DNA from: JAICLL01 sp035252155
Lineage (GTDB): Bacteria; Planctomycetota; Planctomycetia; Pirellulales; JAICIG01
Direction of reading: 5' to 3'
Assembly: GCA_035252155.1 (NCBI GenBank)
Contig: DATFDL010000655.1
Location: 1 to 7,179 of the forward strand
DNA length: 7,179 nucleotides
The translations under genes were made by a program, and so were the position numbers. Shown here one piece after another: positions 1 to 5,246 of this stretch (the stretch's first letter is position 1; every line of letters starts with the position of its first letter). The notes below the pieces were generated by a model. The model did no database searches. It was not told the DNA's origin and saw only the letters and a list, made by a program, of their open reading frames with translations.

Positions 1-1829
1 AGTTCCCGCCAGGCATCGGGGCGTTCCGGCTCTTCTTGCGAGAATGCTTTTAAATCATCGAGGATCTTCTGGAATTCTCTCATTGCACGCCAAGCCGCGC
101 GCCGATTCTCGCGCGCGGCGAAATAATCGTTCAGGCGGATCGCCTCGGTAAAGTCATCCACCGCCTTTTGGTATTGCATCTCGGCGAGCCACACTTCGCC
201 ACGACCGTTGTACGCTTGGGCCAAATACCACGTTCCGGTATTATTCAACCGGATGGCCTCCGAATAGTCGGCAACGGCCTTATCGTGTTCGTGCTTGGTC
301 CGCCAGGCGTCCGCGCGCATCCTGTAGAAATCGGTCCGCGGCTCCAGCCGAATGGCCTCCGAATAGTCCGCGATTGCATGATCGAAATGCCGCTTTTCTT
401 CCCAATAGATTGCTCGCCGTGAATAAGCAAGCGCATTTTTTGGATCGATCCGGATAGCTTCGGTAGCGTCTTCGATGGCTTTGTCAAAGCACGCATCGCC
501 CTCAGCAGATCGTGGCTCTACCCAACTGCGCGGAATGCGTCGGGCTTTGAAAGACCAAGCGAAGGCTCGATGCAGGTATGCCTGGGCGTAGTCAGGGGCG
601 AGCTCGATAGCGCGGGTCTGATCGGCAATTGCTTCGTCAAGTTTCGATAGCCGAGCCCGAGCGAGGCCGCGCGCGTGGTACACGCGCGGGTTCTCAGGAT
701 CCAGCTCAATTGCCCGATTGCAGTCGTCAACCGCCTTCTCCCACTCGTCCGGTGCGCTCACTGAGGATGCGCGCCGGATGCGCGCTTCCGCCCGCCGCCA
801 ATAAAATGTTGGATTGCTCGGTTCTCGTAGGATCGCGTCGGATAAATCGGCGATCGCTTTTAGATACTCACGCTTTGATTCCCAGACCGGCGCGCGCTCC
901 GCAAAAGCGTCGCCGCGCCTCGGATCAAGACGGATCGCCTCGGTAAAATCGGCGATCGCGCTCTGATACGCTTCGTCCGGCGCGTCGGAGGCAATGCCCG
1001 TCTCGTGCCAGGCCCGGCCACGGAGCATGTAGCCGGCGGCGGCGTTCGCCTCAAGGTGGATGGCCTCGGTGCAGTCGGCGATTGCCTTTTGCCAGTCTAG
1101 CTTTACCATCTGTGCCGCGGCCCGCAGCCGAAATGCGCGGGCGTCTTTCGGCTCCGACGAGCTGCAGCGCAGAGCCCAGCGATGTTCTTCGCCCCACCAA
1201 TTTCGCAATTGGTCTTTATCCCAATTGCCGCGCGCAAACCGCGACTCCGCCTCGTCAAAGCTGACGCCTTTGTCGAGGAGCCATTCGTGTACTCGCTCTC
1301 GCGATTGTGCGGCGAGCCACACGGCTGCCTTTTGCTTCAAGTCCGTGTCATGGTTGTTGGCGTCCGGCGATGTTGCAATGAACTCGTAAAGCAAATCGCG
1401 CCCCTTGGCGTCCTTGTGCCGGTAGTCGGCGCCGGCCTTGAGCAGAAGCTCGACCAGATCGAATTCGTTACACTCGGCGGCGAGGATCAGTGGTGACCGA
1501 CCCGCGTTGTCGACGCAGTTGGGGTCGGCGCCCAGTTCTAAGAGACGGCGGAACGCCCGCTCTTTTTGTTCGACGATGGACCAGGCAAGTGGGGTGACCT
1601 GATTCTCGCCCGCGAAATTGACGTCGGCGCCGTCCGCAATGCACTGATCGATCCGCGCCGGATCGTCCACTTCGATGGCACCGGCCAGAGCGATCATCTT
1701 CGCGTCGGACCATGGCAGCGGAAAGGCTTCGTGCTTCGCTTCTTGCCCCACGGCAATCGAAGCGATGCAAAGCGCAAGCAGCACCGCCGCTTTCAGCGCG
1801 GGCTTTCGAGGAATGCGACGATAAATCAT
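1..1829 (-). CDS. Exported ankyrin-repeat / TPR-repeat protein, C-terminus cut by window edge
   Basis: The minus-strand frame stays open from ATG at 1829 to base 3, giving 609 residues without a stop, so the gene continues past the left edge. Residues 1-29 look like a Sec signal peptide: basic start (YRRIPRK), hydrophobic core (AVLLALCIASIAV), likely cleavage after VGQ. Residues about 45-145 hold ankyrin repeats, with GADVNFAGENQVTPLAWSI, LGADPNCVDNAGRSPLILAA and AGADYRHKDAKGRDLL. From about 232 to the end there are at least nine TPR units whose second helix reads A-I/V-x-D-x-T/S-x-A-I, beginning at residues 249, 291, 325, 366, 400, 451, 485, 518 and 556, with a degenerate tenth near 589. Both repeat types bind proteins, so this is probably a periplasmic scaffold; no catalytic motif is visible. 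It starts 22 bp after the 79-residue gene, suggesting co-transcription. No clear Shine-Dalgarno precedes the ATG. Partner and exact role are unknown. Confidence 0.92.
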   Translation of the reverse strand, partial: MIYRRIPRKPALKAAVLLALCIASIAVGQEAKHEAFPLPWSDAKMIALAGAIEVDDPARIDQCIADGADVNFAGENQVTPLAWSIVEQKERAFRRLLELGADPNCVDNAGRSPLILAAECNEFDLVELLLKAGADYRHKDAKGRDLLYEFIATSPDANNHDTDLKQKAAVWLAAQSRERVHEWLLDKGVSFDEAESRFARGNWDKDQLRNWWGEEHRWALRCSSSEPKDARAFRLRAAAQMVKLDWQKAIADCTEAIHLEANAAAGYMLRGRAWHETGIASDAPDEAYQSAIADFTEAIRLDPRRGDAFAERAPVWESKREYLKAIADLSDAILREPSNPTFYWRRAEARIRRASSVSAPDEWEKAVDDCNRAIELDPENPRVYHARGLARARLSKLDEAIADQTRAIELAPDYAQAYLHRAFAWSFKARRIPRSWVEPRSAEGDACFDKAIEDATEAIRIDPKNALAYSRRAIYWEEKRHFDHAIADYSEAIRLEPRTDFYRMRADAWRTKHEHDKAVADYSEAIRLNNTGTWYLAQAYNGRGEVWLAEMQYQKAVDDFTEAIRLNDYFAARENRRAAWRAMREFQKILDDLKAFSQEEPERPDAWRE

Positions 1830-1851
1830 TGGAATGACCACGAAGCGATCA

Positions 1852-2091
1852 TCAGCGTTTGCGGCGGCGGGCGCCGTTGGTGGCGGGCCGCACTTCAATG
1901 CCGGTCACCAGCAACAAGTCGATATGATCAGAGACGCCGTCCGGTTGAAAGACGTGAATCATTCGCCCTTTGGGCGCCGACGCCATGTATTCGCGGCCAT
2001 GCACCGGAATCTCCCGCCCGTCTGCCAAGTGGAGGATAAACGGTTGAAACGGCTGTGCGTCGTAGAAGCTGCGGACTTCTTCGATGGTCAT
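1852..2091 (-). CDS. Small conserved hypothetical protein (PFxPF-LHLADGR type), 79 aa
   Basis: A 79-residue soluble protein starting MTIEEVRSFYDAQPFQPF. It carries PFQPFILHLADGREIPV (residues 14-30), then HGREYMASAPKGRMIHVF (31-48) and a beta-rich end DHIDLLLVTGIEVRP. As I recall, this pattern (MTxEE-x(n)-PFxPF-LHLADGR, then P-F/Y and S-P/G-R segments) recurs in many uncharacterised short planctomycete proteins. The family has no function I can name. The tail NGARRRKR is strongly basic and could contact nucleic acid, which is inference only. An in-frame ATG 34 codons upstream (2193) is possible, but those residues lack family character and overlap the candidate promoter, so the start at 2091 is preferred. 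No clear Shine-Dalgarno is visible. The ankyrin-TPR gene follows 22 bp later on the same strand. Confidence 0.78.
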   Translation of the reverse strand: MTIEEVRSFYDAQPFQPFILHLADGREIPVHGREYMASAPKGRMIHVFQPDGVSDHIDLLLVTGIEVRPATNGARRRKR

Positions 2092-2140
2092 GGGGTTCGC
2101 GGAAAGTGGCGCGGACTTAAAGGGATGGGCAGCTTTTAGG

Positions 2141-2169
2141 ATTCTAACCTGCGACAAGAATTCTTGGAA
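2141..2169 (-). promoter_or_regulatory. Candidate promoter for the 79-aa / ankyrin-TPR gene pair
   Basis: Reading the minus strand there is a good -10 hexamer TAGAAT (2146-2141) and, 17 bases upstream, a poor -35 TTCCAA (2169-2164). Transcription would start near 2134, about 43 bases before the ATG at 2091. The weak -35 is partly covered by a perfect 12-bp palindrome, as expected if a regulator helps or blocks polymerase. Only one hexamer is convincing. Confidence 0.33.
2155..2166. promoter_or_regulatory. Perfect 12-bp palindrome, possible operator
   Basis: CAAGAATTCTTG is a perfect inverted repeat. It overlaps the candidate -35 of the promoter reading toward the 79-residue gene, a usual place for a dimeric repressor or activator. 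A 12-bp palindrome can occur by chance in several kilobases, so position is the main argument. Confidence 0.3.
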
Positions 2170-2266
2170 CGGCTTGTTCGGAGGGCGAACCAAGACTCCA
2201 CTTCGCCTGGAAAAATGCCGTGTTTGAACTCAGGCCCTGAACCGCGGGCTTTCACAAGTTGTACCA

Positions 2267-2305
2267 AGAGCCGCGATCCGTCCGCCGGGGGATCGCCAAG
2301 GCTCT
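2267..2305. other. Imperfect hairpin downstream of the vWA gene
   Basis: AGAGCC (2267-2272) pairs with GGCTCT (2300-2305), and CGATCC (2274-2279) pairs with GGATCG (2290-2295). They are separated by an uneven internal loop (1 base against 4) and closed by a 10-base loop. It begins 25 bases past the vWA stop on the minus strand. There is no T-tract, so it is not a standard intrinsic terminator; it may protect the 3' end of the transcript or belong to a dispersed intergenic repeat containing GTGGCTGGGGCAGAGCC (minus strand). Confidence 0.4.
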
Positions 2306-2330
2306 GCCCCAGCCACCGTTGCAATCCAAC

Positions 2331-4466
2331 TTAAACGGCCGGAAGCGCCGTTTTGTCACGCGCGCCGGCCAGCCAGGTCTCGGCAATCAATACCGCCAGC
2401 GCTGCCACGATCAGCCATCGCCAGACCTTTTGGCGACCCTCCAGCTCGATATCGCGCTGCTGCCGCAGATGCTCGTTGCGCTGTGCTCGCGTGAGCGGGC
2501 TGGCAAACCGCACCCCCAACTGCTCCAACTGTTCGAGCTCCATCGGCGCCGTCGCGCTCTCGGCGGCCGGCACGTTCACGGCGAACGCCGACATTTCATT
2601 GCCGTCGCGCACCCGATAAACTCCCGGCTGATCGGTCTGCTCGAAAGTCTGCGCGTCGGCGGCGAGCGCCACCGGCCGGCCGTCGGGCGGTTCGACGACC
2701 AACGGCTGCGAGTTTCGCCTCGAGCCGAGGGGCGCCGCCTGGTGGACGACCACGCTCGTGTTCTCAAGCGGCGGGCCGCAGGCCAGGTCGACCAGCGCCT
2801 GCATCAGCGGCACAAACTTGCTCGATAGCGCCAATTGGCTGTCCTCGGGCCGCCAACCAGCCGCCAAGAGCAGCGCCCGCCCGTTGCCCATCGCACGCTC
2901 CAGGAGCGCCGGATTGCCGTTGTCGAACCGCGCGATCGGTCGCGTGGTTGCGTCGGCCTGTAATCTCAGAGCTTCATGCCGCCAGAAATGGATCTTGGTA
3001 AAGTCGCCGTAACGCGGATCGGCGAACAACGCAAACAGCGGATGTGCGAAGTCGATTTCGCCCAGCAATTGATACTGCGTCCGGTCATCGTCAGCCTGCC
3101 TGCCTTTTGACTCGCCGGCGCCTGTTTCACCGCCGCCTGATTCGGGGGAGCCAAGCTCGGCGTCGTCCCAAAGCGCCAGCAGCGATTCGGCTGTTTCGCG
3201 GTCGAGCAGAACGGCCAGCAGTGTTCCGCCCGATTCGACGTAACGGACGAGTTGCTCGCGCCGCGCCGCCGAAACCGGCCGAGACAGCACGATCAAGTCC
3301 GGCGCACCTTCGGCGACGGGCAGCGGCGAGTCCTCGTCGCCTGGCGAGGTCACTTGCACCTTTCGCAACGGATCGTCCGCCAGCGCCAGCTCCAGGTAGT
3401 AGCGCAGCCCTTGGGGATCATCGGCGGCATCGCGGCCCAGGTACAGCAGGCGAATCTGCTGCGGCCGCGGCGGCGTCACGTAATAGGTATTGTCGAATTC
3501 CGCTTCGTCGCCCGAGAGCACGATGCGGTCGGCCACGGGCTCTGCGTCGGGCCGCGGCAATCGAACCACGCGGCTTTGACCGGGCGGAACGTAAACCGCC
3601 GACGCCTCTCCGACCGCGGACTGGCCGTCGCCGGCCGACCAGCGCAGCGTGAATTGATCTGCGGTGGAATCCGCCGAGTTGGTCACACGCACGCGAGGCG
3701 CGTCGGAAACCGCGCCTTCCTCGGCGGCGAGCAGCCGCGGCCAGGCGTTGCCCGGCGTGCGCGGCGAAAGTGCATGAACCACCACGGGCACGTTCTTCGG
3801 CCATTCATACGCCTGCAAAGCTTCGGTCCGCGAGCCTTGCTGCAGGTCGCTGACGAGCACCAATTGCGACTCGGCCGCCGATTGTCTGGCATCATCGGTT
3901 CGGTCGAGCTCGCCGGCCACGGCCACCAGCGCCGAGCCAAGATCGGTGGAATTCCAGGTGGGCGAAAGGCCGCGAAGCTGCGAACGCACCAACTCGGGCT
4001 TGCTTGCCAAAGGGCCATCGGCCTGAGCGCTGAAATCGACGAGCGTTTCCACTCGATCGCCGAAGGTAAACAGCGCCACGTCGTCGTTGGGGCCAAGATC
4101 GTCTAACACCTTTTCAACACGATCGATGGCTTGCTCCCACAGGTCGCCGCGCCTCATGCTGGCGCTGGTGTCGAGCAGCAGCGCCACGCGGCGAACGGCG
4201 GCGTCGCCTAGCGGCAGCAGCGCCGACTCTCGCAAGAACGGCCGTGCGAACGCTAGGGCCAGCAAGGCCAGCGCGGCCAGCCGCAGCAAGAGCAGCAGCC
4301 AATGGTCGATGCGGCTGCGGCGCGTCAGCCGCGGGGGCGAGGGCGCGAGAAACATCAGCGAGCTGAACGCCTGCCGGCCGCGGGGAGTGCGGCGAATCAG
4401 GTGCAACAGCAGCGGAAGCGTCAGGGCCGCCAGCCCCGCCAGATAGAGCGGCGTCAGCCATCCCAT
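2331..4466 (-). CDS. BatA-like membrane protein with vWA domain and GATase-like domain
   Basis: The 711-residue protein begins with a BatA/aerotolerance-type N-terminal domain: a first membrane helix at about residues 4-24 (LYLAGLAALTLPLLLHLI), then RRTPRGRQAFSSLMFL and a second helix at about 56-76. A vWA domain follows, with the metal-binding MIDAS residues DTSAS (99-103), T174 in STDLG and D207 in LVSDLQQ. About 250-330 is beta-rich, perhaps Ig-like. About 335-560 resembles a class I glutamine amidotransferase-like fold (LLYLGRD, DLIVLSRP, LVRYVESGGTLLAVL), but no catalytic cysteine triad is apparent. A last membrane helix lies at about 682-700. Topology implies a bulky periplasmic part anchored at both ends. 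A Ser/Gly/Glu-rich linker (434-462) interrupts the GATase-like part. In the family such genes usually follow a MoxR ATPase and a DUF58 gene; neither lies directly upstream here. The start is supported by a GGAGAG site. The molecular role of the family is poorly defined. Confidence 0.95.
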   Translation of the reverse strand: MGWLTPLYLAGLAALTLPLLLHLIRRTPRGRQAFSSLMFLAPSPPRLTRRSRIDHWLLLLLRLAALALLALAFARPFLRESALLPLGDAAVRRVALLLDTSASMRRGDLWEQAIDRVEKVLDDLGPNDDVALFTFGDRVETLVDFSAQADGPLASKPELVRSQLRGLSPTWNSTDLGSALVAVAGELDRTDDARQSAAESQLVLVSDLQQGSRTEALQAYEWPKNVPVVVHALSPRTPGNAWPRLLAAEEGAVSDAPRVRVTNSADSTADQFTLRWSAGDGQSAVGEASAVYVPPGQSRVVRLPRPDAEPVADRIVLSGDEAEFDNTYYVTPPRPQQIRLLYLGRDAADDPQGLRYYLELALADDPLRKVQVTSPGDEDSPLPVAEGAPDLIVLSRPVSAARREQLVRYVESGGTLLAVLLDRETAESLLALWDDAELGSPESGGGETGAGESKGRQADDDRTQYQLLGEIDFAHPLFALFADPRYGDFTKIHFWRHEALRLQADATTRPIARFDNGNPALLERAMGNGRALLLAAGWRPEDSQLALSSKFVPLMQALVDLACGPPLENTSVVVHQAAPLGSRRNSQPLVVEPPDGRPVALAADAQTFEQTDQPGVYRVRDGNEMSAFAVNVPAAESATAPMELEQLEQLGVRFASPLTRAQRNEHLRQQRDIELEGRQKVWRWLIVAALAVLIAETWLAGARDKTALPAV

Positions 4467-4475
4467 GTTCGGGTT

Positions 4476-4481
4476 CTCTCC
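4476..4481 (-). promoter_or_regulatory. Ribosome binding site of the vWA gene
   Basis: GGAGAG on the minus strand, 9 bases before the ATG at 4466. It is the only clear Shine-Dalgarno in the window and fixes the vWA start. Confidence 0.7.
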
Positions 4482-4554
4482 ATCACTCGCATGGTTGCTG
4501 ATCGCACGCCGCGCGTCTGGTCAGCGGTGTCGGACCAACTCGTGATCGACCGAA

Positions 4555-4587
4555 GCGTTTTAAAAAGGCATCGCACGGCAAATGAAT
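4555..4587 (-). repeat. 33-bp inverted repeat, left copy
   Basis: Read on the minus strand this runs ATTCATTTGCCGTGC, then G-ATGCCTT, then an AT-rich part ending AAAACGC. It matches the copy at 5074-5106 at 30 of 33 positions in opposite orientation. The outer end is GCGTTTT on the plus strand. It lies 88 bp upstream of the vWA start. It could be a terminal inverted repeat or a regulatory site. Confidence 0.85.
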
Positions 4588-4607
4588 GTTGTCTCGGAGC
4601 GCTTCGG

Positions 4608-4723
4608 GAGAAAAAGGCCCCGGCGGCAAAGACCGCCGGGGCGACGGGTCATTCACCCGCCGTGACCTGGCTATCCCTTGCCGGGTTGCTCGCCAGCAGA
4701 GCCCGACTCCGTTTCACCAGGCA
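4608..4723 (-). ncRNA. Candidate structured small RNA or terminating 5' leader
   Basis: A transcript from the promoter at 4759-4730 would start near 4723 and end at the terminator, about 115 bases. By eye it folds well. GCCTGG near its start pairs with CCAGGT, enclosing GTCGGG/CCCGGC capped by TGCT-GGCG-AGCA. Next comes an 8-bp hairpin CGGCGGGT/ACCCGTCG (4662-4655 with 4649-4642, loop 4654-4650), which abuts the terminator stem. CGGCGG of that hairpin could instead pair with CCGCCG in the terminator 3' arm, so two exclusive folds are possible. It matches no RNA family I recognise (checked by memory against SRP RNA, 6S and common riboswitch cores). It could be a stand-alone small RNA or a leader attenuating the vWA gene, whose ATG lies 145 bp beyond the terminator. 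Confidence 0.5.
4611..4642 (-). terminator. Rho-independent terminator, minus strand
   Basis: A perfect 10-bp stem GCCCCGGCGG / CCGCCGGGGC (4642-4633 and 4626-4617 on the minus strand) closes a 6-base loop. One C and then TTTTT (4615-4611) follow. The T-tract exists only on the minus strand, so it ends a transcript coming from the right. The only candidate transcript is the one from the promoter at 4759-4730; if polymerase reads through, the next gene is the vWA gene. Confidence 0.85.
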
Positions 4724-4729
4724 GCGACA

Positions 4730-4759
4730 AGTATACCGTAGCGCGCGATGGAATGGCAA
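4730..4759 (-). promoter_or_regulatory. Sigma70-type promoter, minus strand
   Basis: TTGCCA (4759-4754) and TATACT (4735-4730) on the minus strand are separated by 18 bases, close to the housekeeping consensus and the best promoter seen in this window. It points at the terminated hairpin cassette and, beyond it, the vWA gene. Confidence 0.62.
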
Positions 4760-4786
4760 AACACCTAATGCTCGGTCATCCATCGC
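4745..4786. repeat. 8-bp inverted repeat flanking the -35 box
   Basis: GCGATGGA (4745-4752) and TCCATCGC (4779-4786) are perfect inverted copies separated by 26 bases. The left copy sits between the -35 and -10 of the minus-strand promoter and the right copy lies upstream, so a looped or paired operator is conceivable. Confidence 0.4.
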
Positions 4787-4820
4787 TCGAACGATTTCGA
4801 AGGATAAGGATGTGTGTGAA

Positions 4821-5011
4821 GGGTGCCGCGGCATTCGTCGCAGCGCGGCTGACGTCGCCCTACGCATAGGCGGTTCGCTGCGGCGGACGCCGTGCGGATC
4901 TGATCTCCGGACCGACCTCGCACGGCCCGACTTCACACGGCGTCCGCCGCGGCGAATTGCGTCGCATGTCGGCTCCAAGGCAACCGCGCCGCGGAGGATG
5001 CCCTGGCACCC
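4821..5011 (+). repeat. Long imperfect palindrome (191 bp), possible hairpin RNA or MITE
   Basis: Outer arms 4821-4851 and 4981-5011 align over 31 positions with 24 Watson-Crick pairs, 3 plus-strand G-U pairs and 4 mismatches. Inner arms 4870-4894 and 4936-4960 align over 25 positions with 22 Watson-Crick and 3 G-U pairs. An internal loop of about 20 bases per side separates the two stems; the apex is about 41 bases. The ends read GGGTGCC and GGCACCC. The flanks share only AA, too little to call a target duplication. It could be a mobile palindromic element or a structured RNA transcribed on the plus strand. Confidence 0.85.
4911..4940 (+). repeat. 15-bp tandem repeat at the palindrome apex
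   Basis: ACCGACCTCGCACGG (4911-4925) is followed directly by CCCGACTTCACACGG (4926-4940), 12 of 15 identical. Both contain CACGG, the segment that pairs with CCGTG in the left arm, so GCCGTGCG (4889-4896) can pair with 4919-4926 instead of continuing the long stem. Confidence 0.6.
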
Positions 5012-5073
5012 AACGTTGCCTCCCGGCCATATGTCTCGTCATCAACTCACGCTTGAATGAGCACTCGTCAGTT

Positions 5074-5106
5074 ATTCATTTGCCGTGCAATGCCTTCTGA
5101 AAACGC
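5074..5106 (+). repeat. 33-bp inverted repeat, right copy
   Basis: Plus-strand copy of the sequence at 4555-4587, in opposite orientation: ATTCATTTGCCGTGC, then A-ATGCCTT, then CTG and AAAACGC. The three differences are at copy positions 16, 24 and 26. It ends 140 bp before the dehydrogenase start. With the left copy it bounds a 552-bp segment. Confidence 0.85.
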
Positions 5107-5161
5107 AAGCCTGCGCACCTTTACGTGTCGAACCAGCTCTTCGGTAAAACTCCCTCGATTC

Positions 5162-5190
5162 TTGCCTCCCGCCCGCGCCGGTGGTACTCT
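5162..5190 (+). promoter_or_regulatory. Weak promoter candidate for the dehydrogenase gene
   Basis: TTGCCT (5162-5167), a 17-base spacer and TACTCT (5185-5190). Only part of each hexamer fits consensus. Spacing and position, about 50 bases before the ATG at 5247, are the main support. A small perfect hairpin TCTCG-ACGA-CGAGA (5188-5201) overlaps the expected start of transcription. Confidence 0.22.
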
Positions 5191-5246
5191 CGACGACGAG
5201 ACGACCTCACGCCCATTCTTCATCGACACGATTCTCGCTTACTGCC

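Larger units (their letters stand above)
4467..5246. other. 780-bp intergenic region between divergent genes, no credible protein gene
   Basis: Reading frames here give arginine- and proline-rich translations without recognisable domains, so I see no protein gene. The stretch instead holds two inverted 33-bp repeats, a minus-strand promoter-hairpin-terminator cassette, an 8-bp inverted repeat around that promoter, a 191-bp imperfect palindrome and a weak plus-strand promoter candidate. Each is listed separately. No tRNA or rRNA was recognised. Confidence 0.7.

Noticed and set aside
2092..2193. Upstream start (2193) for the 79-residue gene
   Set aside because: The extra 34 residues lack family character and would overlap the candidate promoter and palindrome; the recalled family start is MT-x-EE.
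2136..2324. Minus-strand 62-codon frame in the gap after the vWA gene
   Set aside because: It coincides with the hairpin and possible repeat, shows no conserved motif, and has no ribosome binding site.
3252..4106. Plus-strand 284-codon reading frame opposite the vWA gene
   Set aside because: It lies wholly antisense to a well-supported gene, is arginine- and histidine-rich with no domain, and is explained by high-GC shadow coding.
4649..4717. Leader peptide VKRSRALLASNPARDSQVTAGE inside the hairpin cassette
   Set aside because: A GTG start would lie only about 6 bases from the predicted transcript start with no Shine-Dalgarno, and no residue is enriched as in amino-acid attenuators. The stop codon falling in a hairpin loop is suggestive but not enough.
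4821..5011. Reading the palindrome as a tRNA, CRISPR array or bidirectional terminator
   Set aside because: There is no tRNA arm or T-loop pattern, no regularly spaced direct repeats with spacers, and no T-tract on either side; the stem is also much longer than a terminator.
4302..5060. Plus-strand 252-codon frame across the vWA 5' end and the intergenic region
   Set aside because: It begins antisense to the vWA gene, runs through the terminator and palindrome, and its translation resembles random GC-rich sequence.
5181..5246. Upstream ATG (5181) for the dehydrogenase
   Set aside because: The 22 added residues (MVLSTTRRPHAHSSSTRFSL and on) are not a signal or Tat peptide and precede the Rossmann fold without purpose; 5247 gives the normal family start.
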